Shown here one piece after another: positions 43,929 to 51,842 of a stretch of 64,000 bases of DNA; the first letter of the stretch is position 1, and each line of letters opens with the position of its first letter. The stretch is from positions 186,001 through 250,000 of the forward strand of contig NZ_CAKKMV010000008.1 of the NCBI RefSeq assembly GCF_918697865.1. The letters run 5' to 3'. The position numbers and the translations under genes are program-made. The notes under the pieces are model-generated. The model saw only the letters and a program-made list of their open reading frames with translations, was not told where the DNA came from and did no database searches. The DNA is from Massilia sp. Bi118. GTDB taxonomy: Bacteria > Pseudomonadota > Gammaproteobacteria > Burkholderiales > Burkholderiaceae_D.

Positions 43929-45409
43929 CGCTGCTGGCGCTGGCCTGGATCCTTTGCCTGCTGCCGGCTGCGAGCCGGGCAGAGGATGTGCTGAAGGTCG
44001 GCTCCAAGCGCTTCACCGAATCCTATATCCTCGGCGAGATCCTGACCCAAACGGCAGCGCCGGTGGCGAAGGCCGAGCACCGCCAGGGCCTGGGCAACAC
44101 CGCCATCGTCTTGAGCGCGCTGCAATCCGGCGCGATCGACGTGTATCCGGAATACCTGGGCACCATCGATCTCGAGATCCTCAAGAACCCGAATCCGACC
44201 TCGCTGGAGGCGATGCGCGAACAACTGCGTCCGCTGGGCCTGGGCGTGGGCGTGCCGCTGGGCTTCTCGAACGGCTATGCGCTGGCCACGCGCGGCGATA
44301 GCGGCATCACGACCCTGTCCGAGCTGGCGCGAAAGCCCGCATTCAAGCTGGGCCTGTCGCACGAATTCATCGGCCGCGGCGACGGCTGGCCGGGTCTCGC
44401 CGCGCGCTACGGCCTGCCGCAGACGCCGCGCGGCATCGACCATGGCATCGCCTACGAAGCCCTGCAGCAGAAGCAGGTGGACGTCATCGACATCTATTCG
44501 ACCGATGCGAAGATTCGCCAGTACGGCCTGCGCGTGCTTGACGATGACAAGCACTACTTCCCGCGCTACGACGCCGTGCTGCTGTACCGGCTCGACCTGC
44601 CGCAGCGTATGCCGGCGGCCTGGCGCGCGCTGCAGGGGCTCGAGGGGCGCATCGGCGCGGATGCGATGATTGCGATGAATGCGCAGGCAGAATTGGATCG
44701 TAGACCGTTTGCCGAGATTGCACGTGAGTGGCTGGCCGGCAGCGCCGATCGAAAGACGAGCAAGGTAACGCGCGACGGTCTGCTGACCAAAACCTTCGGC
44801 AATGGATTCAGACAGCTGGCCGCGCAGCATGTGCTGCTGGTGCTGGTCGCGGTGCTGCTCGGCTGCGTAGCCGGCATCCCGCTCGGCGTGCTGGCCGCGC
44901 TGGCGCCGCGCCTGCGCCAGCCGGTGCTGGCGGTGGCGGGCACGCTGCAGACCGTGCCTTCGCTGGCCCTGCTGGCGATCCTGATCCCGCTGCTGGGCCG
45001 CATCGGCATGGTGCCCGCGCTGGTAGCCTTGTGCGCCTATGCCTTGCTCCCCATCGTGCGCAATACCTGCACCGGGCTGCTGCAGGTGCCGGCGGGCCTG
45101 CGCAACGCCGCGCTGGCGCTGGGCCTGAGCCGCCGCCAGGCGCTGCTGAAGGTCGAGCTGCCACTAGCGGCGCCGGTGATCCTCGCCGGCGTCAAAACCG
45201 CCGCGGTGATGAGCGTGGGAACGGCGACGATCGCCGCCTTCATCGGCGCCGGCGGCTTCGGCGAACGCATCACCACCGGGCTGGCACTGAACGATAACGA
45301 CATGCTGCTGGCGGGAGCGATCCCTGCCGCCTTGCTGGCCTTGCTGACGCAGGCCGGTTTTGAATTCGCCGAGCGCTTTTTAACCAGGCGCAGTGAGCGC
45401 TCACAGTGA
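43916..45409 (+). CDS. fused ABC transporter substrate-binding and permease protein (glycine betaine/OpuB type)
   Basis: The product is 497 residues from [18 protein letters not shown], a signal peptide. The N-terminal 270 residues are an OpuAC/YehZ-like binding domain ([33 protein letters not shown]). The C-terminal 200 residues are a membrane permease domain with about five helices and the EAA-type loop [27 protein letters not shown]. Such proteins import quaternary amines. Here the gene overlaps hutI and ends the hut operon, so it may carry histidine, urocanate or a related betaine. No ATP-binding subunit gene is in the window; one must be supplied elsewhere. The substrate is inference. 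Confidence 0.85.
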   Translation: MLRLALLALAWILCLLPAASRAEDVLKVGSKRFTESYILGEILTQTAAPVAKAEHRQGLGNTAIVLSALQSGAIDVYPEYLGTIDLEILKNPNPTSLEAMREQLRPLGLGVGVPLGFSNGYALATRGDSGITTLSELARKPAFKLGLSHEFIGRGDGWPGLAARYGLPQTPRGIDHGIAYEALQQKQVDVIDIYSTDAKIRQYGLRVLDDDKHYFPRYDAVLLYRLDLPQRMPAAWRALQGLEGRIGADAMIAMNAQAELDRRPFAEIAREWLAGSADRKTSKVTRDGLLTKTFGNGFRQLAAQHVLLVLVAVLLGCVAGIPLGVLAALAPRLRQPVLAVAGTLQTVPSLALLAILIPLLGRIGMVPALVALCAYALLPIVRNTCTGLLQVPAGLRNAALALGLSRRQALLKVELPLAAPVILAGVKTAAVMSVGTATIAAFIGAGGFGERITTGLALNDNDMLLAGAIPAALLALLTQAGFEFAERFLTRRSERSQ

Positions 45410-45580
45410 TTGCAGTTTGGAACGGGTGGCGGAGATGGCGCGGTGCAGGATGCGCTCGGCGTGGAAATCGTTCTCGCGCTGCGCCGCGATGATGTGCAGG
45501 CTGCGTGTGTAGTTGTCGAGCCGGGCCCGCAGCCAGGCCCGGTAGATGATTCTCGTGATCGGTTGGAAGAGCAGTTTCAT
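45401..45580 (-). CDS. small uncharacterised protein, 59 residues
   Basis: The product is 59 residues, MKLLFQPITRIIYRAWLRA and then a basic, helical tail (HIIAAQRENDFHAERILHRA). It is not assigned to a family. The ATG has GAGGA 9 bases upstream. The frame is open in a longer version, but this start is well placed. The 3' end overlaps the last nine bases of the ABC gene on the other strand. The amphipathic, arginine-rich makeup suggests a membrane-edge or nucleic-acid-binding peptide. Coding status is plausible but unproven. Confidence 0.55.
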   Translation of the reverse strand: MKLLFQPITRIIYRAWLRARLDNYTRSLHIIAAQRENDFHAERILHRAISATRSKLQSL

Positions 45581-45694
45581 GTCTGTGTCCTCGTCTTGAG
45601 GCCACATTGTCGGACACGCCTGCGTATTGCATTTGTGATCACTCAATCGGGCGCGGCAGTGCGCTGTCAACCGTTGAATGGTGGAATTTAAGCG

Positions 45695-45838
45695 TTGGTT
45701 AAGGCGAGGTAAGCATTTGTAAAGGACATCCCCGCTCAGGCGGGTGGGACGTATATTGAAACCGTTCGATTCAAGTCTCCCCTCCCAATCAAATGGGTTT
45801 ACCCACGGTGCTTTCATCAGCCCGTGGGTTTTTCTTTT
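45695..45838 (+). ncRNA. candidate small RNA with promoter and intrinsic terminator
   Basis: TTGGTT (45695) and TGTAAA (45718) are 17 bases apart, so transcription could start near 45730. The transcript would contain hairpin CCCGC-tcag-GCGGG (45731-45744), hairpin TTGAA-n9-TTCAA (45756-45774) and the terminator stem ACCCACGG/CCGTGGGT (45801-45829) with a TTTTTCTTTT tail. No open frame of note lies in it, and the nearest plus-strand gene ends 320 bases upstream, so the terminator would otherwise have no obvious use. Confidence 0.5.
45801..45838 (+). terminator. intrinsic terminator of the candidate small RNA
   Basis: An 8-bp stem with a 13-base loop is followed by TTTTTCTTTT on the plus strand. 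On the minus strand no T-run follows, so it does not act for the GNAT gene. Confidence 0.8.
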
Positions 45839-45843
45839 CCAGC

Positions 45844-46341
45844 TCAGCCTTTAGCCAATGCGCTCAGCGGCTCGCCCGACACACGGCAAATGCGCCAGTC
45901 CGGCATCACCTCAGCGCCCATGGTCTTGTAGAAATTAATCGCCGGCATATTCCAATCCAGCACCGACCACTCGAAGCGGCCGCAGTCGCGGTCGACGGCG
46001 ATGCGTGCGAGGTGCTTGAGCATCAGGCTGCCATAGCCCTTGCCGCGGCGATCCTGGCGCACATATAAATCTTCCAGGTACAGGCCCTTCTTGGTCAGGA
46101 AGGTCGAGAAGTTGTGGAAAAAGAGGGCGTAGGACACCACGTTGCCGTCTTCCTCGCCGACGATCGCTTCGCAGGACGGCCTGGCGCCGAACAGGCCTTC
46201 GTGCAGCAGGGTATCGGTCGCCACCACCATGTGCTCGAGTTTTTCGAACACGGCGAGCTCGTGGATCATGCCCATGATGTGGGTGACGTCGGCCGGGGTG
46301 GCGGGACGGATGGCGAAGGTGTTCATGGTGTCAGCAGTCAT
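45844..46341 (-). CDS. GNAT family N-acetyltransferase (diamine acetyltransferase-like)
   Basis: The product is 165 residues from MTADTMNTFAIRPATPAD; this ATG overlaps the EamA stop (ATGA), while MNTF five codons later is an alternative. The acetyl-CoA motif is VRQDRRGKGYGSLMLKHLA. FEWSVLDWNMPAINFYKTMGA resembles spermidine/diamine acetyltransferases of the SSAT type. It likely acetylates a small amine in the cytoplasm. Translational coupling to the exporter gene upstream suggests that the two act on the same compound, though this is inference. Confidence 0.88.
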   Translation of the reverse strand: MTADTMNTFAIRPATPADVTHIMGMIHELAVFEKLEHMVVATDTLLHEGLFGARPSCEAIVGEEDGNVVSYALFFHNFSTFLTKKGLYLEDLYVRQDRRGKGYGSLMLKHLARIAVDRDCGRFEWSVLDWNMPAINFYKTMGAEVMPDWRICRVSGEPLSALAKG

Positions 46342-47285
46342 GGTGTTTCGAGAGGTGCGTCGAGCGCATCGGTAAGGTTGATGGTAGGCGCCTTGCGCTT
46401 GGGTGTGTACATGGCCCAGGCGACGCTGCCCAGGCAGACTGCCATTCCCAGCCATTCGATGAGGCCGGGGCGGTAGTGTTCTAGCTTGATCGACATGAGC
46501 ACCGACAGCACCGGCGTGATCACGCCGATGTAGACGGCCTTGGCCGAGCCGATGCGGTTGATCAGCGTGAAGTAGCAGATGAAGGCCACCACCGAGCCGA
46601 AGATGGCCAGGTGCAGCAGGCCCAGCACGTAGCTGGTCGTGTGCGGCAGGATGAATTCTTGGCCGCTGAGCGCGCACCACAGCGCGACCATGCAAGTGCC
46701 CCAGAACATCGACCAGCCAGTGGTCAAAATGAGGTTGGTCGACTGCTCGCGCACCTTGCCGACCACGATGCTGCCGGCTGCGCTGGCGATCGATGCGACG
46801 ATGCCGAGTCCCAGGCCGAGCAGGAAGTGGCCCTGGCCACCTTGGGAGATGTCGTGCAGCGCGCCCTGGATCGAATGCCAGAACAGCAGCACCACGCCGG
46901 CGATCGCGCCGACGCCCGCGGTCCAGGTCTTGCGCGGGATCGCCGTGCCGAAAGTCATCCGTGACAACAGCGGCGTCCAGAACACCATCAGCGCGAACAG
47001 CACGGCCACCAGGGCCGACACCACGTACTGCTCCGAGTTATAGGTGCACACATACGACAGGCCGAAGGTGAAGAAACCTTGCATCAAAGTCCACTTCTGC
47101 GTGCGCCAGGGCAGCCAGAGCTTGTCGCCGCGCACCAGGCACCAGGCGAACAGGGCGCCGGACGCCAGTGCGAACCGGTAGACGACCGAGACGGCGGGCG
47201 GAATCTCCCCCAGCTGCAGGGTGATGGCCCAGAAGGTGGAACCCCAGATCAGGGAGGCAATGGTGAAGAGGACATAGGATGGCAT
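46338..47285 (-). CDS. EamA/DMT family transporter
   Basis: The product is 315 residues with ten predicted membrane helices in two EamA repeats (MPSYVLFTIASLIWGSTFWA; LGIVASIASAAGSIVVGKV). SLIWGSTFWAI is the usual first motif. Relatives export amino acids or metabolites. The start is 26 bases from the next gene upstream and the stop overlaps the GNAT start. The substrate is unknown. Confidence 0.9.
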   Translation of the reverse strand: MPSYVLFTIASLIWGSTFWAITLQLGEIPPAVSVVYRFALASGALFAWCLVRGDKLWLPWRTQKWTLMQGFFTFGLSYVCTYNSEQYVVSALVAVLFALMVFWTPLLSRMTFGTAIPRKTWTAGVGAIAGVVLLFWHSIQGALHDISQGGQGHFLLGLGLGIVASIASAAGSIVVGKVREQSTNLILTTGWSMFWGTCMVALWCALSGQEFILPHTTSYVLGLLHLAIFGSVVAFICYFTLINRIGSAKAVYIGVITPVLSVLMSIKLEHYRPGLIEWLGMAVCLGSVAWAMYTPKRKAPTINLTDALDAPLETP

Positions 47286-47311
47286 CCAGAAAGTATACGT
47301 GGAAACTGTCC

Positions 47312-47770
47312 TCAGTGCGTAACCCGGGTGTTGTAGCCGTTGCTAAGCAGACGCACCCGTTCGCCGGGTCTGAACATCTCATCTGCCGGCTGGGTGATGG
47401 CGCGCAGTTCGCCGCTGTCGAGTTTTACCGTGATCTCGAAACCGTTGCGCCGGCCGGCGCCGCGCTCGACCTGCTGGCCGACCAGGCCGCCGGCCACCGC
47501 GCCGATGATGCCGGTGGCGATCGAGCCCTTGCCGCCGCCGATTTCGGAGCCGCCCAGCCCGCCCAGGGCGGCGCCGGTTACGGTGCCGACGCCGGATTCC
47601 GGACTGGCGATGATCACGTTGCGCACGGACTCGACGGTGCCCATGCGCACCACCTGTTCGGTCATGGTCTGGTAGCTGCCGTAGACGCTGCCCGATTCCT
47701 GCGGGGTGGCGCAGCCGGCAAGCATGCCGGCGAAGGCAAAGGGAAATGCGAGGGCGGGAACGAGTTTCAT
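47312..47770 (-). CDS. outer-membrane lipoprotein with glycine-zipper 2TM domain
   Basis: The product is 152 residues. The signal peptide ends in the lipobox LAGC (C20), so the protein should be lipid-anchored. A glycine zipper region (GVGTVTGAALGGLGGSEIGGGKG and GIIGAVAGGLVGQQVE) forms two tight helices, as in SlyB/17-kDa antigen proteins. A small beta domain follows (FEITVKLDSGELRAITQPADEMF). Such proteins help maintain outer-membrane integrity under stress. It stands alone between EamA and DUF962 genes. Confidence 0.9.
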   Translation of the reverse strand: MKLVPALAFPFAFAGMLAGCATPQESGSVYGSYQTMTEQVVRMGTVESVRNVIIASPESGVGTVTGAALGGLGGSEIGGGKGSIATGIIGAVAGGLVGQQVERGAGRRNGFEITVKLDSGELRAITQPADEMFRPGERVRLLSNGYNTRVTH

Positions 47771-47825
47771 GATGTCCTCCTTATGACCACTATAGGCCAG
47801 GAGGACCGCACTAAACAGGCCCGAT

Positions 47826-48254
47826 TCAGTACGCGAAGTTCAGCCGGCGGTACAGGAAGCCCAGCACGAACAGCGGTCCGATCAGCAGGAAGCGCAGATC
47901 GTCGAAGAAGGAGGGCTTCTTGCCTTCGATCTTGTGGCCGATGAACTGGCCGATCCAGGCCACCACGAAGATGGCGATCGACAGCGGCAGCACCGTCATC
48001 GGCGGCATCAGGGCCAGCACCGCCAGCATCAGGGCGCTCATCAGGAGCATGCCGAAGGCGAAGGGGCGCGACAGCCTGAAGTAATAGACCAGCGCAGCCA
48101 GGCAGGCCGCGACGGCGACGGCCGGGTGGATGCTCCATAGGATGCCCAGCAGCGTGAACACGATCACCGGCACGCACACGAAATGGATCAGCTCATTGGT
48201 CGGGTTGCGGTGGCTTTCACTGTACTGTTCCAGCAGGGCGTCGATGGTGCGCAT
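47826..48254 (-). CDS. DUF962 / Mpo1-like membrane protein
   Basis: The product is 142 residues with four membrane helices. The conserved start YSESHRNPTNELIHFVCVP holds the His and Asn of the DUF962/Mpo1 family, and WIGQFIGHKIEGKKPS near residue 105 holds the second His. In yeast Mpo1 is an iron-dependent dioxygenase of 2-hydroxy fatty acids; bacterial members are poorly studied. It is upstream of the lipoprotein gene on the same strand, separated by 55 bases. The role is inference. Confidence 0.85.
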   Translation of the reverse strand: MRTIDALLEQYSESHRNPTNELIHFVCVPVIVFTLLGILWSIHPAVAVAACLAALVYYFRLSRPFAFGMLLMSALMLAVLALMPPMTVLPLSIAIFVVAWIGQFIGHKIEGKKPSFFDDLRFLLIGPLFVLGFLYRRLNFAY

Positions 48255-48270
48255 CGGGGTCTCCTTCGTA

Positions 48271-49272
48271 TTATGAAGACATGGTAGCAGCCGCTGCGGC
48301 GGCGGTCACGGTTTCCATCGCCGCCAGCGGCAGCGCATTGCTACCCACCCGCGGCACCGCGCGCAGGTGCATGAAGGGGTGGTTCGCGAACAGTTCCGAC
48401 ACCCATTCGACGAACACCCGTACCTTGGCCGACAGGTGGCGGTTCTGCGGATAGATGACGTGCACCGGCAGCGGCTCGCTGGTCCAGTCGGCCAGCAGCT
48501 GCACCATGCGCCCGGCGGCGACGTGCTGGGTCAGCAGGTAATCCGTCATCTGGATCACGCCCAGGCCGGACAGGCCCGCCTGCACATAGGCGTTCGAATC
48601 GTTCAGCGCGATCACGCCGCGCATCCCGATGTCGATGCGCTCCTCGCCGCGGCGGAAGTCCCAGTCGTAGGTCTTGCCGGTCTTGGCCGAAAAATAATTC
48701 ACGCAGCGGTGGCGCTCGAGGTCGCGCGGGTGCTGGGGCACGCCGTAGCGTTCCAGGTAGCCAGGGGAGGCGGCGGTCACGAAGTTGATGATGCCGACCC
48801 GGCGCGCAATCAGGTTGTCGTCGCCCAGCTCGCCGCCGCGGATCGCGCAGTCGACGCCTTCCTCGATCAGGTCGACCGGACGGTCGGTGCTGCCCAGTTC
48901 CATCATGATGTCCGGATAGCGCTCGAAGAAAGCGGGCAGGGCAGGGATCAGGATCTCGCTGGCCAGGCCGGTCGGCACGTCCACGCGCAGGCGCCCGCTC
49001 GGCGAAAGGCGGGTGCGCGACAAGGATTCCTCGGCGTCGCGCACGTCGGACAGGATGCGCACGCAGCGTTCGTAATAGGCGGCGCCGTCGGTGGTGACGG
49101 TTACCAGGCGCGTGGTCCGGTGCAGCAGCTTGGCCGACAGCGAGGTCTCCAGCGACTGCACGAGGGTCGAGACCGTGGCCTTGGGCATCTGCAGGGTTTC
49201 GGCCGCGCGCGTGAAGCTGCCGGCGTCGACCACCTGCACGAAGACTTCCATCGCTTGCAGCTTATTGTTCAT
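48271..49272 (-). CDS. LysR-type transcriptional regulator (probable RND pump regulator)
   Basis: The product is 333 residues: winged helix at 1-60 (MNNKLQAMEVFVQVVDAGSF, MPKATVSTLVQSLE), then the periplasmic-binding-like effector domain (DLIEEGVDCAIRGGEL). The group resembles LysR proteins such as MexT that control MexEF-OprN-like pumps. It reads away from a pump operon across a 120-base gap containing a spaced inverted repeat, the usual layout for a LysR activator. The C-terminus has an alanine-rich stretch (AAMETVTAAAAAATMSS). The effector is unknown. Confidence 0.92.
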   Translation of the reverse strand: MNNKLQAMEVFVQVVDAGSFTRAAETLQMPKATVSTLVQSLETSLSAKLLHRTTRLVTVTTDGAAYYERCVRILSDVRDAEESLSRTRLSPSGRLRVDVPTGLASEILIPALPAFFERYPDIMMELGSTDRPVDLIEEGVDCAIRGGELGDDNLIARRVGIINFVTAASPGYLERYGVPQHPRDLERHRCVNYFSAKTGKTYDWDFRRGEERIDIGMRGVIALNDSNAYVQAGLSGLGVIQMTDYLLTQHVAAGRMVQLLADWTSEPLPVHVIYPQNRHLSAKVRVFVEWVSELFANHPFMHLRAVPRVGSNALPLAAMETVTAAAAAATMSS

Positions 49273-49316
49273 TTGGATTGTTCAGGGATCTGAATAATGG
49301 ATTCGCGATTGCGGTA

Positions 49317-49366
49317 TTTATCAGATTCTAGTTCATGTCTATAGTATCGGCACGGTCACTGATAAA
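49317..49366 (+). promoter_or_regulatory. candidate LysR operator between lysR and the pump operon
   Basis: TTTATCAG (49317-49324) and CTGATAAA (49359-49366) are exact inverted copies with centres 42 bases apart, four helix turns. TATAGT (49340) could be a -10 whose -35 position falls on the first copy. Such spacing fits a LysR tetramer. Assigned by inspection. Confidence 0.5.
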
Positions 49367-49392
49367 AGTGGCACCCATAACAGGAGCAGGAC

Positions 49393-49557
49393 ATGAAAAA
49401 TCGCGATGGAATTCTTGCAAGCCTTGCGCTGGCGCTGAGCGTCACGCTCATGGCCGCGCTGGTCGGCACGGGCGTCTACGCGAATGCCGCGGCTGGCGAA
49501 GCCGCCGGTTACTCGGCCCTTTTCCATGTCGTGGCAACCAACAGGGTGCAGCAATGA
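49393..49557 (+). CDS. 54-residue small membrane or secreted peptide
   Basis: The product is 54 residues, MKNRDGILASLALALSVTLM then AALVGTGVYANAAAGEAAGY and a polar end. Residues 7-32 are hydrophobic and could be a membrane helix or signal peptide with cleavage near YANA. GGAGCAGG lies just before the ATG. Its stop overlaps the start of the hydrolase-like gene (ATGA), a strong sign of translational coupling and that the small gene is real. It is the first gene downstream of the lysR operator. No family is recognised; the function is unknown. Confidence 0.7.
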   Translation: MKNRDGILASLALALSVTLMAALVGTGVYANAAAGEAAGYSALFHVVATNRVQQ

Positions 49558-50423
49558 ATTCGGCAGTTCTGAACAATGAACAGGTAGTGGACCAGCACGA
49601 ACTGGTGGTGAAGGAGCTCGAAGTCGCCGGTTTCGAGGGGCCGCTGGCGGGCCGCCTGTACCGCGCGGCCGTGGACGGCAAGCGCGACATCCTGATCGTG
49701 TTCTTCCACGGCGGCGGCTTCGACGACGGCGACCTGGACGAGTCCGACAGCTTCTTGCGCCGTCTCGCCGACGCGAGCGGCTACCCGGTGGTGCTGTCCT
49801 CGACCTATACGCTGGCGCCGGTCAAACCCTTTCCGGCGGCGGCCGAGGATGCGCATGCTGTCGTCAACTGGGCCAAGAAGAACAAGACCAGGCTCGGCTG
49901 GACCGGCAAGCGCCTGATTGTGGCCGGCATCGAGGCCGGCGGCAACCTGGCGGCGGTGGCGGCGATGATGTCGCGCGACCGCGGCGGCCCGCTGCTTTCC
50001 GGCCAGATCCTGATCATGCCCATGCTCGATCCGGGCCTGTCGAGCTGCTCGATGCGCGAGATGCCGACCTGCCCGGACAAGGCCCGGGTGTTCGACGAAT
50101 GCGCGGCCGCCTACCGCGGCTACCTGCCGCACGCCGCCGACCGCGGCCATCCCTACGCCTCGCCGCTGCAGTCGAGCCGATTGAAGAACCTGCCGCCGGC
50201 ACTGATCCTGTCGGCCGACGACGACCCGCTGCGCGACGAGGCCGAAGCCTACGGCGCAAAGCTGATCAACGCGGGTGTGAAGACCACGGTGCGGCGCATG
50301 GCGCCTGCCCGCATCGAGGAACCGAACGCCCGTAACGAATGCGCCTGTACGGGCCATGCGCTACACGAAATCGCCAACTTCATCGCCGGGCTCGAATCCG
50401 ACAACGCCCCGCCCGGCAGCTGA
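49554..50423 (+). CDS. alpha/beta-hydrolase fold protein of the HSL/GDXG group, nucleophile missing
   Basis: The product is 289 residues. It has the fold of hormone-sensitive-lipase esterases: the oxyanion motif HGGG at 52-55 and the later LILSADDDPLRDEAEAYG with the acid. The nucleophile elbow, normally GDSAG, reads GIEAG at 125-129, so Ser is replaced by Glu127. The usual catalytic His region (HGF type) is also absent; the end reads NECACTGHALHEI. It is therefore probably not an esterase of the usual kind. It is translationally coupled to the 54-residue peptide and lies 195 bases before the RND operon. A regulator, scavenger or binding role is possible. Confidence 0.75.
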   Translation: MNSAVLNNEQVVDQHELVVKELEVAGFEGPLAGRLYRAAVDGKRDILIVFFHGGGFDDGDLDESDSFLRRLADASGYPVVLSSTYTLAPVKPFPAAAEDAHAVVNWAKKNKTRLGWTGKRLIVAGIEAGGNLAAVAAMMSRDRGGPLLSGQILIMPMLDPGLSSCSMREMPTCPDKARVFDECAAAYRGYLPHAADRGHPYASPLQSSRLKNLPPALILSADDDPLRDEAEAYGAKLINAGVKTTVRRMAPARIEEPNARNECACTGHALHEIANFIAGLESDNAPPGS

Positions 50424-50438
50424 TCTGTCACGGATCGT

Positions 50439-50459
50439 CCGGCTGGAACGTCTAGCCGG
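50439..50459. other. short hairpin after the hydrolase-like gene
   Basis: CCGGCT and AGCCGG are separated by 9 bases. No T-run follows, so read-through into the RND genes is likely, or the hairpin marks partial termination. The rest of the 195-base gap up to the adaptor gene is AT-richer near 50580-50600 and may hold a promoter. Confidence 0.35.
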
Positions 50460-50618
50460 TAACGCTTAGCTTCACCCACAACCAGAACAACGTGCCCGCA
50501 TTCCGAGCACGGGAGACCTGTCTTTTCCTGCGTTTCTGTCTGCGTCCCCGACGCGAGACCGGAAGGGACCGCTTTCGCCTATTTATTAATAAGTTTTCAA
50601 GAATCGGAGGGCTTACCC

Positions 50619-51830
50619 ATGAAATCCATTCATCAATTACGCAGCGCTGTACGTCCCGTCGTCCTCGCGCTCGGCGCCGCCGGCGTCGCCGCACTGATCG
50701 CGGGCTGTTCGGATGCCACCGGCAAGGCCGCCGAAGCCCAGCCCCAGGCGCAAGCAGGTCCGCCGGTCTCCGCCGCGGTCGTGGTCGAAAAGCAGGTCGC
50801 CGACACCCAGGAATTCTCGGGCCGCCTGGAAGCCGTCGAACACGTCGAGATCCGTCCGCGCGTCTCCGGCTTCATCACCGCCGTCAACTTCAAGCCCGGC
50901 GCCACCGTGAAAAAGGGCGAGGTCCTGTTCGTGATCGACGCGCGCCCCTTCCAGGCCGAAGCCGAACGCGCCGCCGCCGCCGCCAACTCGGCGCGCGCCA
51001 AGGCCGACCTGGCCAAGTTGGAGCTGAGCCGCGCCGAGCGCCTGCTGGGCGACAAGGCCATCGCCCAGCGCGAATACGACGCCAGCGCTTCCGCACACAA
51101 GGAACTGGAAGCGAATGCGCGCGCCGCCCAGGCCCAGTACGAGACCGCGAAGCTGAACCTGGCTTATACCCGCGTGGTCTCGCCGATCGACGGCCGCGTC
51201 TCGAAAGCCGAGATCACCCTGGGCAACCTGGTCGACGCCTCCAGCCTGCTGACCTCCGTGGTCTCGACGGACCGTATCTACGCCAGCTTCGACGGCGACG
51301 AGGACACCTATTTGCGCGTCCGCTCCCAGGCGCACAGTGGCAAGCCGGTAACGGTGCGCGTCGGCCTGGCGAACGAGGAAGGCTTCCCGCACGAGGGCAA
51401 GCTGGAATTTGTCGACAACCAGCTCGACACCCGTGCCGGCAGCGTGCGCCTGCGCGCCACCTTCGCCAACAAGGATGACGTGATGGCGCCCGGCCTGTTC
51501 GCCCGTGTGCAGATCGGCGGCGGCAGCGAAAAGCCGGCGCTCCTGATCACTGACCGCGCGGTCGGCACCGACCAGAGCCACAAGTTCGTGTTCGTGGTCG
51601 ACAAGGATGGCAAGGCCGAGTACCGCGAAGTGAAACTGGGCCCAGTGGTCGAGGGTCTGCGCGTGGTGAAAACCGGCCTGAAGCCGGGCGAAAAAATCGT
51701 CGTCAATGGCCTGCAGCGCGTGCGTCCGGGTTCGCCGATCACTGCGCAGACCGTGCCCATGGTCGCTGCCACCAGCACCGGCGCAGCGAAGGACAAGTCC
51801 GCGCAGCTGGCCATGGCAGATGCAAAATAA
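50619..51830 (+). CDS. RND efflux periplasmic adaptor (membrane fusion) lipoprotein
   Basis: The product is 403 residues. The lipobox is ALIAGC near residue 29, so it is anchored in the inner membrane. Domain order is typical: barrel-sandwich/lipoyl halves (EFSGRLEAVEHVEIRPRVSGF, VVSPIDGRVSKAEITLGNLV), an alpha hairpin (residues about 105-165, AERAAAAANSARAKADLAKLE), beta barrel, and membrane-proximal domain (VEGLRVVKTGLKPGEKIVVNG). It links pump and outer-membrane factor and resembles MexE/AcrA-type proteins. CGGAGGG is at the ribosome site. It opens the operon with the permease and outer-membrane factor. Confidence 0.94.
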   Translation: MKSIHQLRSAVRPVVLALGAAGVAALIAGCSDATGKAAEAQPQAQAGPPVSAAVVVEKQVADTQEFSGRLEAVEHVEIRPRVSGFITAVNFKPGATVKKGEVLFVIDARPFQAEAERAAAAANSARAKADLAKLELSRAERLLGDKAIAQREYDASASAHKELEANARAAQAQYETAKLNLAYTRVVSPIDGRVSKAEITLGNLVDASSLLTSVVSTDRIYASFDGDEDTYLRVRSQAHSGKPVTVRVGLANEEGFPHEGKLEFVDNQLDTRAGSVRLRATFANKDDVMAPGLFARVQIGGGSEKPALLITDRAVGTDQSHKFVFVVDKDGKAEYREVKLGPVVEGLRVVKTGLKPGEKIVVNGLQRVRPGSPITAQTVPMVAATSTGAAKDKSAQLAMADAK

Positions 51831-51842
51831 GGAATCAATAAC

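Noticed and set aside
45756-45790. tRNA-like T-loop sequence GTTCGATTC
   Set aside because: Neither a T stem nor acceptor, D or anticodon arms can be drawn around it. It is the loop of a small hairpin in the candidate RNA.
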